Source: CAZTII01 sp964613305 (GTDB lineage: Bacteria > Bacillota_I > Bacilli_A > Erysipelotrichales > Erysipelotrichaceae). From it: a stretch of 10,440 nt of DNA. Positions 1 through 8,217 of this stretch are shown here, in pieces. The position numbers were made by a program, and so were the translations under genes. The DNA lies in NCBI GenBank assembly GCA_964613305.1, contig CAZTII010000060.1, forward strand, positions 1 to 10,440, given 5' to 3'. How positions within the stretch are numbered: position 1 is the first letter of the stretch; each line of letters begins with the position of its first letter. The notes under the pieces are model-generated. The model was given only the letters and a program-made list of their open reading frames with translations. It searched no databases and had not been told where the DNA came from.

Positions 1-61
1 TATGTTGGTGGCAACTTCAACAACAGTGTATTTCAATCCACGCACCCACACGGGGTGCGAC
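1..61 (-). CRISPR. Leader-proximal end of a type I-C CRISPR array (one repeat, one partial spacer)
   Basis: One 32-nt repeat lies at 30-61. Read on the minus strand it begins GTCGCACCCC and ends GTGGATTGAAAT, the form typical of type I-C repeats. It contains a 7-bp stem (CGCACCC/GGGTGCG) around a CGTGT loop. By analogy with characterised Cas5d enzymes, cutting at the 3' base of this stem would leave the 11-nt crRNA handle TGGATTGAAAT. Bases 1-29 are the start of the first spacer, cut by the window edge. The repeat orientation and the AT-rich leader at 62-218 make this the leader-proximal, most recently acquired unit, with the rest of the array below base 1. Only one repeat is visible, so the call rests on repeat identity and on the adjacent cas genes. 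Confidence 0.93.
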
Positions 62-218
62 CGCACTTATTCTGACAAATATAAATTTAATTGTATATTT
101 TTAGAAATTTATAAGAGTTTTTTTCCATTAATTTAATATTAAATTATTTTATAGGTTCATTATATAGCATTTAAAATATTTAATAAACCTTTTTTTATGT
201 TTACCTATGATTCGCAAA
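62..218 (-). promoter_or_regulatory. CRISPR leader
   Basis: This 157-bp stretch between the cas2 stop and the first repeat is almost entirely A+T and has no convincing ORF, as expected of a CRISPR leader. It should carry the pre-crRNA promoter and the site where Cas1-Cas2 directs insertion of new spacers. The end that touches the repeat (62-66, CGCAC on the plus strand) is its only G+C-rich part and forms an inverted repeat with the first bases of the CRISPR repeat. It also contains a perfect 18-bp AT-only palindrome at 129-146. I see no clear intrinsic terminator after cas2, so operon transcripts might run into the array. Confidence 0.8.
159..187 (-). promoter_or_regulatory. Candidate promoter of the CRISPR array
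   Basis: On the minus strand a perfect TATAAT (164-159) lies 17 bp downstream of TTTATT (187-182), a -35 box matching three of six consensus bases. It would start transcription about 100 bp before the first repeat. The very AT-rich surroundings make chance -10 matches common, so the call is tentative. Confidence 0.4.
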
Positions 219-512
219 TTACAATATCAACAAATCAGTATCTGGATTATACACATTATTAACACCAATAGTTTCAACTCTTCTTTCCCAATTTTTACCC
301 AAAAGATAAAATCGTATATTGTCTTCATCACAATCAATAACTTCTTTTAACTGTTTTTTTAGTGTTACAAACATTGCAGGTGTAATACTGCATTCAAACA
401 CTGAATTTTGAACCCTTTGCCCGTGATTTAAACATATTTTGGCGACTCTTCTCAATCTTCTGGCCCCTTCTTTACTTGCTGTTGAAACATCATAACACAC
501 TAGTATCATCAT
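219..512 (-). CDS. cas2: Cas2, spacer-acquisition protein (type I-C)
   Basis: Cas2 is a small ferredoxin-fold protein whose dimer bridges two Cas1 dimers in the integrase that inserts new spacers at the leader-repeat junction. The 97-residue product opens with the family strand ILVCYDVS, including Asp8 at the conserved acidic position. It continues with RRLRRVAKICLNHGQRVQNSVFEC (19-41, split here as RRLRRVAKICL and GQRVQNSVFEC) and FYLLGKNW (68-75), all typical of I-C Cas2. Length is normal. The gene begins 9 bp after the cas1 stop. An AAGG next to the cas1 stop serves as a modest ribosome site. Two ATG codons in a row (512 and 509) make the first residue uncertain by one. It is the last gene before the leader. 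Confidence 0.96.
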   Translation of the reverse strand: MMILVCYDVSTASKEGARRLRRVAKICLNHGQRVQNSVFECSITPAMFVTLKKQLKEVIDCDEDNIRFYLLGKNWERRVETIGVNNVYNPDTDLLIL

Positions 513-521
513 ACGATTGCC

Positions 522-1550
522 TTATATCATGAATGGTGGATACTCTTCAATTTCAAAGCGTATCGTTTTAGCCAAAAGACAAGATTGTATATATGGTAAT
601 AATCCGATTTTAACTTTCTCTTTCAAAAATGGGTGTATTATTTCTTCGTTTTTTCTTGCTTGCCACGCTTCTAGAGATTTCGATCTTCCTTTATCATTTA
701 GTAGTACACTACCATTTTCCTGATATATAAAATCGTTTTTCGTTATAATTTTTTTATTAATTAACGATAGCACAAACCGATCTACTAAATATGCACGAAA
801 CTCCTCAATTAAATCTAACGATAAACTCGATCTACCTGGCCTATCGGTATGGAAGAAACCTACGTAACTATCTAATCCCACTACCTCTAACGAAGATGTG
901 ATTTCTACTGTCAATATACTATAAAAGAACGACAATAGCGCATTGACATTATCCATAGGCGGTCTTTTAGTTCGTCCATTAAACCGAAATTCTTCTTTTT
1001 GCTGCAGTATTAAATCATTAAAACAGTCGAAATATCGTTTAGCCGCTTCGCCTTCTATCCCTCGAAGACTATCCATATTTGTGATAATCTCTATATTTTT
1101 AATGTGTTCTTCAAATCTACTTATTACATCCTTTAACTTAAATTCATCAACTTTTAATGGATGATCCCTTAAAAGACGACTAAGAATCTTTTTTGTATTG
1201 TTTAATTTTGCAATAATCATATTTTTGGAAATTAATAAGGATTGAACTTCATTATCTGCAATACGATATTGCATCCTTCTTAACAAAACATTACCATTTT
1301 GTTTGCCACAAAATCTTCCACAAAAAGAACCATTGGGGCTAAGCATTGATAGCGAAACATTATTCTCGTTACATAATTTAATCACACCTGAACTTGCCCC
1401 AGTATAGTTAAAACATACAATGTTTTCTAGAATATGAATTGGGAATCGTTTTATAACCTCTACATCATTTTTTACTACAACGTTCTCCCCTTCTTTTATC
1501 AAATAATAATCACTATTAGTTATATACAATGTATTCAATAGCTTTTTCAT
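522..1550 (-). CDS. cas1: Cas1, CRISPR integrase (type I-C)
   Basis: Cas1 is the metal-dependent integrase that joins prespacers to the leader-proximal repeat. The 342-residue length matches I-C Cas1 (about 340). The N-terminal beta domain starts KLLNTLYI. The alpha-helical catalytic domain carries LRGIEGEAAKRYF with Glu166, then FFHTDRPGRSSLSLDLIEEFR with His234 and acidic Asp246/Glu249 (motif shown in parts: FFHTDRPGR, SLDLIEEFR). These fit the Glu-His-Asp/Glu metal site, so the enzyme looks intact. Its ATG overlaps the cas4 TGA by 4 bp (ATGA), implying translational coupling. A GGGAG lies upstream of the ATG within the cas4 tail. It works with Cas2 and, in type I-C, with Cas4 for PAM-correct prespacer trimming. 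Confidence 0.97.
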   Translation of the reverse strand: MKKLLNTLYITNSDYYLIKEGENVVVKNDVEVIKRFPIHILENIVCFNYTGASSGVIKLCNENNVSLSMLSPNGSFCGRFCGKQNGNVLLRRMQYRIADNEVQSLLISKNMIIAKLNNTKKILSRLLRDHPLKVDEFKLKDVISRFEEHIKNIEIITNMDSLRGIEGEAAKRYFDCFNDLILQQKEEFRFNGRTKRPPMDNVNALLSFFYSILTVEITSSLEVVGLDSYVGFFHTDRPGRSSLSLDLIEEFRAYLVDRFVLSLINKKIITKNDFIYQENGSVLLNDKGRSKSLEAWQARKNEEIIHPFLKEKVKIGLLPYIQSCLLAKTIRFEIEEYPPFMI

Positions 1551-2221
1551 AGGATATCATCTCCCATTACCTTATTTCGAATATATTTTTTTACATCAGA
1601 TGATTTTTCTACTAATTTTGGTAAACAAATATCATAGAGTGAACATTGCTTACATTTCTCAAGTTCAGGAATCGATATAACTTTCCCTACGCTATAGTCA
1701 TTGTGCATTTGCTTTGCTAACAAGCTAACTAAGTCACGCATCCTACTTGTAATATCAATTTTTTGACGTTGTTTAATACTATCGTAGTAAAAACTTCCGG
1801 TTTTTATAGTAATATTTAATGTTTCTTCTAAGCAAATAACCTGTGCCGTTAATTGTACAATATCACGATCATCCTTTTTAGGTTTACCGCGTTTGTATTC
1901 AATTATTTCAGGAATCCATTTACCTTTTTTATTAAGAACTGAAATGCCATTTTCATCTTTTTTAAATTCTACAACATCTAAAACACCACTCAACCCTAAT
2001 CTTTTTGAAGAAACACTCATTGCTCTTACATAAAATATATTATTTCTAGACTCTTTTATTTGAGGATTATCAGCCTTTTCGTGGATAATATCCCCTTCTT
2101 TAGTCGCTTGATTATCCAGCCACTCTTGATTAATATGGATTAATTGCCATTGTTTCCTACAAAAGTAATAGTGCTGAATTCCAGACAATAACAAATAATC
2201 ATCTTCACAGTAATTTTCAAT
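1547..2221 (-). CDS. cas4: Cas4, Fe-S exonuclease for prespacer processing (type I-C), probable ATT start
   Basis: Cas4 trims prespacers and selects the PAM end in complex with Cas1. With the start chosen here (ATT at 2221-2219) it has 224 residues. The four cluster cysteines are Cys21 (YFCRKQW) and Cys190, Cys193, Cys199 (CKQCSLYDIC). RecB-type nuclease residues are His47 (GDIIHEKA), Asp82 (LSGVLDVVEF), Glu108/Lys110 (EIIEYKRGK) and Gln123 (QLTAQ). The frame has no ATG upstream of these motifs. The first ordinary alternative start is TTG at 2194-2192, but that removes ENYCEDDY, which matches the EDDYL-LSGIQH opening I know from I-C Cas4. No strong Shine-Dalgarno precedes either start, so coupling to cas7 (stop 10 bp upstream) is likely. 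The product is near certain and the exact start is not. Confidence 0.93.
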   Translation of the reverse strand: MENYCEDDYLLLSGIQHYYFCRKQWQLIHINQEWLDNQATKEGDIIHEKADNPQIKESRNNIFYVRAMSVSSKRLGLSGVLDVVEFKKDENGISVLNKKGKWIPEIIEYKRGKPKKDDRDIVQLTAQVICLEETLNITIKTGSFYYDSIKQRQKIDITSRMRDLVSLLAKQMHNDYSVGKVISIPELEKCKQCSLYDICLPKLVEKSSDVKKYIRNKVMGDDIL

Positions 2222-2231
2222 GTTTTCTTTA

Positions 2232-3071
2232 TCACATACCTTTAATTATCGTCAACTGTACACCTTCTTTTTCATATTCACCCAATTTTTCCTTATTTAT
2301 GTGAATATTTAAAGCTTCATACGATTCATCATTCTCTGTCGAGTATTCTAATAATTCAAAAATCTTTGCGCTAGAAACATTACCTATTTTACAATTATGT
2401 TTAAACCAAAATACTTCTTTTACCTCCATACTTCCATCAGGTCTTGCTGATGATGCATCATCTACAAATAGCGTTCTTAAAGCTTCTTTTATTTTCTCTG
2501 CATCATCATTACTAAAACCTGTTTTTTCAGCAAAATACGCATTAATACTACCCTTTATTACATATGTCGCATTAGTGATAAAATGCTTAGTCCCCATCGT
2601 ATCTGAAGCTTTAGAATCTTTTTCTACTCCATTGACACTTCTTGTAATCTGCATTGTCTCAACTGTAACAGGGCTAACTGACTTAGCCATCGAAATAGAA
2701 ACAGGTCCTCTAATTCCAATCGATTTCTTTTGAAACGTAATTACTTGTCCAAATGCTCTTACATCAAACCATGTATCTGATGCCTCTTTGGCGATGAAAT
2801 CATCACTTTCATTTTTCGAAGATGGAAATTTTTCGTTAAACCTTGATTCTAATGATTTTTTCCCATCATCGCTACGATCCGATGACTGCACAAAGATGTT
2901 CTCCCCCATTTGTTGTAGACGATTTCGAATTTTTCTCTTAATGCATACATCACTAATAACACCATAACCATTATAATCCAATCTTGGCATATTACCACTG
3001 AGTGGGTCCCCATTAGGATTAGCCATTGAAACTGTCGCTGTAACGATAAAATCAATTTTATTTTCTAACAT
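2232..3071 (-). CDS. cas7: Cas7c (Csd2), Cascade backbone subunit
   Basis: Cas7 forms the helical backbone of the type I-C surveillance complex, with several copies gripping the crRNA along the spacer. The 279-residue protein has the strongly conserved Csd2 block at residues 18-54: NPNGDPLSGNMPRLD, then GYGVISDVCIKRKIRNRLQ. The later stretches VRAFGQVITF and GIRGPVSISMAKSVSPV also match the family, and length is normal. An AAGGAG nine bases before the ATG is a clear ribosome site, placed immediately after the cas8c stop (19 bp between the genes). It lies between cas8c and cas4 in the usual I-C order. Nothing looks damaged. Confidence 0.96.
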   Translation of the reverse strand: MLENKIDFIVTATVSMANPNGDPLSGNMPRLDYNGYGVISDVCIKRKIRNRLQQMGENIFVQSSDRSDDGKKSLESRFNEKFPSSKNESDDFIAKEASDTWFDVRAFGQVITFQKKSIGIRGPVSISMAKSVSPVTVETMQITRSVNGVEKDSKASDTMGTKHFITNATYVIKGSINAYFAEKTGFSNDDAEKIKEALRTLFVDDASSARPDGSMEVKEVFWFKHNCKIGNVSSAKIFELLEYSTENDESYEALNIHINKEKLGEYEKEGVQLTIIKGM

Positions 3072-3090
3072 TTTTCTCTTCTCCTTTTAC

Positions 3091-3492
3091 CTATTCACAG
3101 GTTTCTTCTTGTTTTTCGTTATTTTTTTTAGATGTATAAAAATCGTTTTTTTGACTAGAATAACCAAATAAAAATTCATACTCTAATTTTTTGTTAATTT
3201 CTCTATCATCTAATTTTAAATCATCTAAATTTGAAATAATGTTCATTTCCAAATTTTCTAAGTAAACGTAAAATCCATAACTTTTAGCTTTCAACTTTTG
3301 TCTATAAGGCATTATTTTATTTTTTAAGCGCATCATCGTCATTGCTGGTTTATTCGAATACTCATTCCACAATTTTTCTGCGTTTGTTTGCCTTTCCTCA
3401 TCCTTTGTGTACGTTACTGCCTCAATTTTTTCATAAATAGCTAATAACCGTCCGAATAGATAACTCCTGTTCTTATTTTCTGTATCTAGCAT
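3091..3492 (-). CDS. cas11c: Cas11c, small Cascade subunit from an internal start within cas8c
   Basis: In type I-C systems the small subunit Cas11 is known to be translated independently from the 3' end of cas8c. Here a full Shine-Dalgarno, AGGAGGT (3506-3500), sits exactly 7 nt before an ATG (3492-3490) in the cas8c frame. This is one of the best ribosome sites in the operon and has no other evident role deep inside a coding region. The product is 133 residues, starting MLDTENKNRSYLFGR (cas8c residue 504 onward). It is predicted helical and within the expected size range. It would line the Cascade belly and stabilise the displaced DNA strand. What is seen is the ribosome site, start and frame; function follows from the family. 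Confidence 0.85.
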   Translation of the reverse strand: MLDTENKNRSYLFGRLLAIYEKIEAVTYTKDEERQTNAEKLWNEYSNKPAMTMMRLKNKIMPYRQKLKAKSYGFYVYLENLEMNIISNLDDLKLDDREINKKLEYEFLFGYSSQKNDFYTSKKNNEKQEETCE

Positions 3493-5001
3493 TTCTGATA
3501 CCTCCTCTTTTAAATAATCTAAATAATATTTTCTAAGTATGCAGTTCGCTACAAAAACAATTTGATTCCAACACTTACTATATCGATGACGCTGTGTAAA
3601 ATTAGTAAAAATACGATTCACATAATCAATAGGAATTTTCCTTTTTTCCAATAAACACAATAATAGTCGATGCATTTCTATTTTTTTCACAGAGTCATTA
3701 TCAATAACCAATTGTCTTTTATCAGATTTTAAAACCTCTCGTTCAACCCCAAACATACTCTTTACAATGTAATCTAAACTAGGACTCCGTCTTACTAATT
3801 TTTTTTCATTATTCATATATCTATACGATATACTTTTATGCCAATAGTCTACCCTTTCAACTAAATCGTCTACCAATATACTCGCATAATATTTGATGGT
3901 GATACGTCCATCACTTAACTTATCTAGCATCATAATATGATATTCTTCATTTTTAGATAAAGAACCATTAAATCCCGATAAGTATTTATTCATTGCCATC
4001 GATAAATCGTTACCCACAATAGATAAATCATAATCAAACTCATATCCACCCATCGGATCAAAATTATATGCATCCGTTGTATTTGTATAAAACCAATTAA
4101 CCATATATTGCGTATCACTCAGTTTTCTACATGTTTTCCTATTTTCAATTAAATATTTGATCATTAAATGTATTTTTTGCGAGCTCTCATACCCTATACT
4201 CACAACATTTTCTCCTGAAGTGAACCTACCAAAATACGTCATTTTATTGTTACTTACAGAAATTATTTTAGCATTACCTAGTAAACCACGATGAGTCAAG
4301 CTACATTTTTCTTTTTCTCCAGAAACTACACAAAATTGCTTTTCTGCTTCCTCATACTTACTATTAACATAACTAATGTAATTTTCATGCAATTTTTTAT
4401 AAGAGCTAACGGAAACGTTTTTATACCCGAAAAACTGAACAATTTCAAACGTAATAAATACTTTACTCAAATCATCTGCTTTTTCTTTACCTTTATCATC
4501 AATATAATTTATACGCAAATCACTTGCAATATCACTACTTCCCGTTCTGCTTGGATAAAGATTATTAACTATATCTTCTACAATGCTTCCATTTTTTATA
4601 TATGTATAAATTATATTTAAATAAGTTGATTCGGGTGTAACTTCTGTATTGTACGCAATCCATAAGCTAAGTTCTCGTAGATAATCATCAAAATGACTAC
4701 CTTCATTCACTGAAAATAAATACTTCAATGTGTCACATAATGGGTGTGCAGCAACTCCACTAGTTCTAGACATCGACTTAACAGTAGTTGGAAATGTAAT
4801 AATAGCCCCTTCTGGCATAAACTCAACACCAAATAAGTTCCCCTCCTGCGTAAGTTTAATCTTTATGATATCATTTTTATTAGATCTTCTACTATCATGA
4901 TAAATAGGTAATAAAACAAGTTCGTCATTAGCATAATTATCTACTAACCCATTTTCCAAACAATAATTATAAGTGTTAAATAGTGCATTACTATAACTCA
5001 T
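3091..5001 (-). CDS. cas8c: Cas8c (Csd1), large subunit of type I-C Cascade
   Basis: Cas8c recognises the PAM, helps open target DNA and recruits Cas3. The 636-residue length is at the high end for Csd1 proteins. Recognisable parts are the RTSGVAAHPLCD segment (79-90), a CVVSGEKEKCSLTH stretch with paired cysteines (224-237), and the helical C-terminus containing NRSYLFGRLLAIYEK. Sequence between these blocks is divergent, which is usual for the most variable Cascade subunit. Its ATG overlaps the end of cas5c by 11 bp, with AGGG upstream as a modest ribosome site. The last 133 codons carry their own ribosome site and ATG for Cas11c. I see no frameshift. Confidence 0.95.
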   Translation of the reverse strand: MSYSNALFNTYNYCLENGLVDNYANDELVLLPIYHDSRRSNKNDIIKIKLTQEGNLFGVEFMPEGAIITFPTTVKSMSRTSGVAAHPLCDTLKYLFSVNEGSHFDDYLRELSLWIAYNTEVTPESTYLNIIYTYIKNGSIVEDIVNNLYPSRTGSSDIASDLRINYIDDKGKEKADDLSKVFITFEIVQFFGYKNVSVSSYKKLHENYISYVNSKYEEAEKQFCVVSGEKEKCSLTHRGLLGNAKIISVSNNKMTYFGRFTSGENVVSIGYESSQKIHLMIKYLIENRKTCRKLSDTQYMVNWFYTNTTDAYNFDPMGGYEFDYDLSIVGNDLSMAMNKYLSGFNGSLSKNEEYHIMMLDKLSDGRITIKYYASILVDDLVERVDYWHKSISYRYMNNEKKLVRRSPSLDYIVKSMFGVEREVLKSDKRQLVIDNDSVKKIEMHRLLLCLLEKRKIPIDYVNRIFTNFTQRHRYSKCWNQIVFVANCILRKYYLDYLKEEVSEMLDTENKNRSYLFGRLLAIYEKIEAVTYTKDEERQTNAEKLWNEYSNKPAMTMMRLKNKIMPYRQKLKAKSYGFYVYLENLEMNIISNLDDLKLDDREINKKLEYEFLFGYSSQKNDFYTSKKNNEKQEETCE

Positions 5002-5764
5002 AGTTTTGCCCTGCCTTATTCATTTCGCCTAATTCCAAATCAACAAACTTTACATTATCTTTATCAAATTGTTTAATAGAATAGTTACCAATTATATTAT
5101 GGACAGTACAATCTTCTGGACGAACAAAATTAATTTCTCCATTTCTCATAATAATATTACTATATAAAGCAATCAAATTATTATTATCCTTATAAGATTC
5201 ACCAGGATAAGAAAACGAATGAAACATCATCCCAAACGATGCTGACGATGAATCATATGCACCCTCTCTGCCTATAACTAATTTACAGTTATCGTACTGT
5301 TCTTTAGTTATTCGTTCCACATGACCAATGCATTCTCTAGTACCTAAAAATATATCTCTACGACCTCCTTTACTCAAAGAACGTAATAACATTTCTTGAT
5401 GCTTCATCAAATTTCTATCTTGTTCGAGATCTTTTCGATTCAAATTCCACTCAAAATGAAACTTAACAAAATAATCAACATCACACAAATACGTATAGTA
5501 GTTCAAGTCACTTGTATAATCTTGTTTTAGAGCTCTTACACCGATACTTTCTGTCCTTATTTTGTTTATCACTTTCACGCTATCAATAATACAAACTAAA
5601 GTAGGTTTCCAATAAATTGCTTCAGCAATTCCCTTCAAAGCCTGATACGTAGGTAGCTGGTAAGTAAATTTTTCACCGCCACCTTTCGTTGTTGGATCTG
5701 TAAATAATGCATATTCTCCTTTTACTCTGAAATAAAATGGATCTGACATAAATCTTTTTTCCAT
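4991..5764 (-). CDS. cas5: Cas5c (Cas5d), pre-crRNA endonuclease and Cascade subunit
   Basis: In type I-C, which lacks Cas6, Cas5 cuts the pre-crRNA at the base of the repeat hairpin and stays bound to the 5' handle. The protein has 257 residues. The opening MSDPFYFRVKGEYALFTDP (6-24) and the following YQALKGIAEAIYWKPT match the family. Tyr51, Lys121 and His122 have the same mutual spacing as the catalytic Tyr46, Lys116, His117 reported for Bacillus halodurans Cas5d, so the nuclease should be active. GGRRDIFLGTREC (133-145) is also conserved. AAGGAGG just before the ATG at 5764 favours this start over Met6. It begins 33 bp after the cas3 stop and overlaps cas8c by 11 bp. Confidence 0.96.
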   Translation of the reverse strand: MEKRFMSDPFYFRVKGEYALFTDPTTKGGGEKFTYQLPTYQALKGIAEAIYWKPTLVCIIDSVKVINKIRTESIGVRALKQDYTSDLNYYTYLCDVDYFVKFHFEWNLNRKDLEQDRNLMKHQEMLLRSLSKGGRRDIFLGTRECIGHVERITKEQYDNCKLVIGREGAYDSSSASFGMMFHSFSYPGESYKDNNNLIALYSNIIMRNGEINFVRPEDCTVHNIIGNYSIKQFDKDNVKFVDLELGEMNKAGQNYEL

Positions 5765-5797
5765 AATTCCTCCTTTTCTAACGCATTTTATCCAATG

Positions 5798-8217
5798 TTA
5801 TACCATCAATGCATAACTATCACCATCCACTTTCACTCCAATATTTTCATCATACGCCTCAGGCAACAGCACTTTAATACTACCGTCCATCAGTTCAATT
5901 AAATGATGTTGTTTGATTTGATTAGGGTAAACATTGATTGTATACCGTTGTAACTTCTTGATGATTAAGCGAATTTCATCAAACTTAAACTGTACAATTG
6001 CTTCCTCCAACTCCTTAATTAATTTTTTTGATTCTTTATAAGGAACAACAATAGATTCATTATTATTTTCAATAAGTTGGAATATTTTTGCCGCTTCACT
6101 AAATTGCTGTGTAAAGACATAANNNNNNNNNNAAAATCTGTATTTCTTGACAAATATCTAAGTAAAGTACTATTTTTATGCTTAATTCTATAATCCAAAT
6201 CAAGATTATTTGTAAAAAAATGTTTATAGTAATTCTCAACATAATCGGTAATTAGTTTACCTTCCTCAAATTCCATAAGAGCTATTTTTGCACTTTCTTG
6301 CTTTTCCTTGATTTCCGGTAAATTAGTCAAACCACCATTTAACTCATCAATTAAATTAACCGCAACAAATTTACCACGTTTAAGCATCCCCTCACGATTG
6401 CAGCGACCCGCCGATTGTATCAAAGAATCAATGCCGGCCATAGAGCGATAAACAACATTGAAATCCATATCAACACCTGCTTCTACTAACTGCGTGCTAA
6501 CACAAATCACCTTTTCTTTTCTCAATAACATTGTTTTCACTTCCTGAATAACGTCTAATCTGTGGGCAGCACACATATTAGTAGTCAAATAGTAAACCTT
6601 TACATCGTCTAATTGCGTCAATTCATCATATATTCTTTTGACAGTTTTCTTTATATTAACGACACATAAAACACTACAATAATTAGTGATATCAATCTTT
6701 ATAAACGATATTAATTGTTCAATATCAATAGTAGCAGTGACTTCAAAAGAGTATCGATCAAAGACAGAAAGCTCTTCTTTTTTCATCTCTACCAACTCAC
6801 GCCTATCAGAATAATTTAATGGATACTTTAGGTTGCCATATCCAAGGGTTGGTTGAGTAGCACTACAATGAATAATTGTACAACCCATAAAGTTCGACAT
6901 GAAATTCGCCATTAGGTTATACATAGAAATCACTTTAGATGGTAAACTTTGAATTTCATCAATCACTACAACACAATTAATTAGGCTAGAAAACCGACGC
7001 AAATTACTACTTTTTCCTTTAAAGAGCGTATCAAAGAATTGAACCATTGTGGTAAGAATAATGGGCGACTTCCAAGAATCAATAACAGAGTTTTTTATAA
7101 CCTCATCATCTTCTCTATCATCCACCTGAATCAAATCATCATCAATAACATTTGAATGATGCTCTAAAATAATTTCATCATTATTAATAATTTTTCTAAT
7201 CTCTTTTGCATTTTGTTCCAGTACTGACAAAAAAGCTGTTACATAAACAAATCTGTCTTTTTTCAATAAGTCTGCATGGTGAAATACATAACGAGATACT
7301 AATTTTGTTTTCCCTGCCCCAGTCGGAAGTGACAACGTATAAACACCACTTTGGACATCTATATTTTCTAATGCTTTATTAGCAAGTTGGGTTCTTATTC
7401 TATTAATAGGTAATTGTGAAGACTCTTTGCTGTTCATTTCAGTATATAGATTTTCTATATTATTTACTAACGGTATCCAATTCATAGTGCAATTTATAGT
7501 TCCATTTTCTTCATTCACCCAAAGAATTGAATCAGTCACATCAACTTCTTTTAAAATAGACAACATTAACCTGAATAAAGCATGATAATAATAATGAACC
7601 TTGGTTTGATCACATCTGTTCTCTTTTTCACCCAAACCATTATATGTTCTAGACAACTCCATAATTTTAATGTTAATTTCATTAATCTCACCAAGAGATA
7701 ATTTAATAAGGTGTTCTAAATTTACATACCTATTATCAATGAGAGGTAGTAAACAATCAACAAACGCCTCTATCTCCGTAAAATCATATATCTTGTCTGA
7801 GTCATAATTTAACTTATAATAAATTCTACTCTCTACAGAGGATCGGTTATCCTCATCAGTCTTAGCAAAAATTACATCAAACAACCCATGATGACTTTCA
7901 ATCACACCACACAGCAACTCTAATGACAGCTTATAACTACTTTGATTTAAATCTGTTTTAAAATTAATTAAATTTTGATACAGGTATTTTGCACCTGCAC
8001 TTGAATGAATTACCTTTTTTGATGTTTCTCCTAAAATATACCGTTGGAAAACTTTATCCGCTTTACCAACATCGTGTAATAAACCAACCAAATAACAACT
8101 ATGCCTTAAATTTATTTTTGCACCAATTACTGACGATTCCCTAGCAACATTCAACAAATGATTAATCAATGATTGACTTTTTTCGTTATCTCGATGAGCT
8201 AGCGCAGATAAATACAT
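5798..8217 (-). CDS. cas3: Cas3, HD nuclease-helicase (type I-C), interrupted by an N gap
   Basis: Cas3 is recruited by Cascade after target recognition, then nicks, unwinds and degrades DNA. Before the gap, 695 residues are readable. The HD nuclease has His20, His48-Asp49 (LLHDVGKAD), His71 (HSSAGA) and His109-His110 (ESHHG). The superfamily 2 helicase has PTGAGKT (298-304), DEIQ (420-423), SAT (452-454), STQLVEAGVDMDF (574-586) and QSAGRCNREG (601-610). After the gap, minus-strand bases 6121-5798 encode 107 residues starting YVFTQQFSEAAKIFQLI and containing LQRYTINVY, the normal Cas3 C-terminus, in a frame that does not join across 10 bases. About 803 residues in total fits the family. GGAGGTGA lies just before the ATG. 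Reading straight through the Ns gives a false 37-residue end. Confidence 0.93.
6123..6132. other. Run of 10 N bases (assembly gap) inside cas3
   Basis: The sequence is undetermined here. The last complete cas3 codon before the gap ends at 6133, and the downstream Cas3 frame needs two missing bases plus base 6122 to complete a codon. An intact gene therefore requires a true gap length of 3n+2. Ten is not of that form, so the run is probably a placeholder of unknown length. Confidence 0.95.

Noticed and set aside
129..146. Perfect 18-bp palindrome made only of A and T in the CRISPR leader
   Set aside because: In DNA this AT-rich such palindromes are expected by chance a few times per 10 kb, and no other evidence marks it as a binding site or terminator.
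517..1164. Plus-strand ORFs of 68 and 73 residues opposite cas1
   Set aside because: These are shadow frames of cas1 with no ribosome site or domain evidence.
2849..3055. 68-residue minus-strand ORF overlapping the 5' part of cas7
   Set aside because: It is an out-of-frame reading of the conserved Cas7 N-terminal block, with no independent support.
4291..4620. 109-residue plus-strand ORF opposite cas8c
   Set aside because: It is antisense to a well-supported gene, rich in Phe, Ile and Asn as expected of a shadow frame in AT-rich DNA, and has no ribosome site or recognisable domain.
5798..6010. A separate 70-residue minus-strand gene starting at TTG between cas5c and cas3
   Set aside because: Its sequence is the Cas3 C-terminus, and the frame continues upstream to the N gap at 6122. 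It is a fragment of cas3, not a gene.
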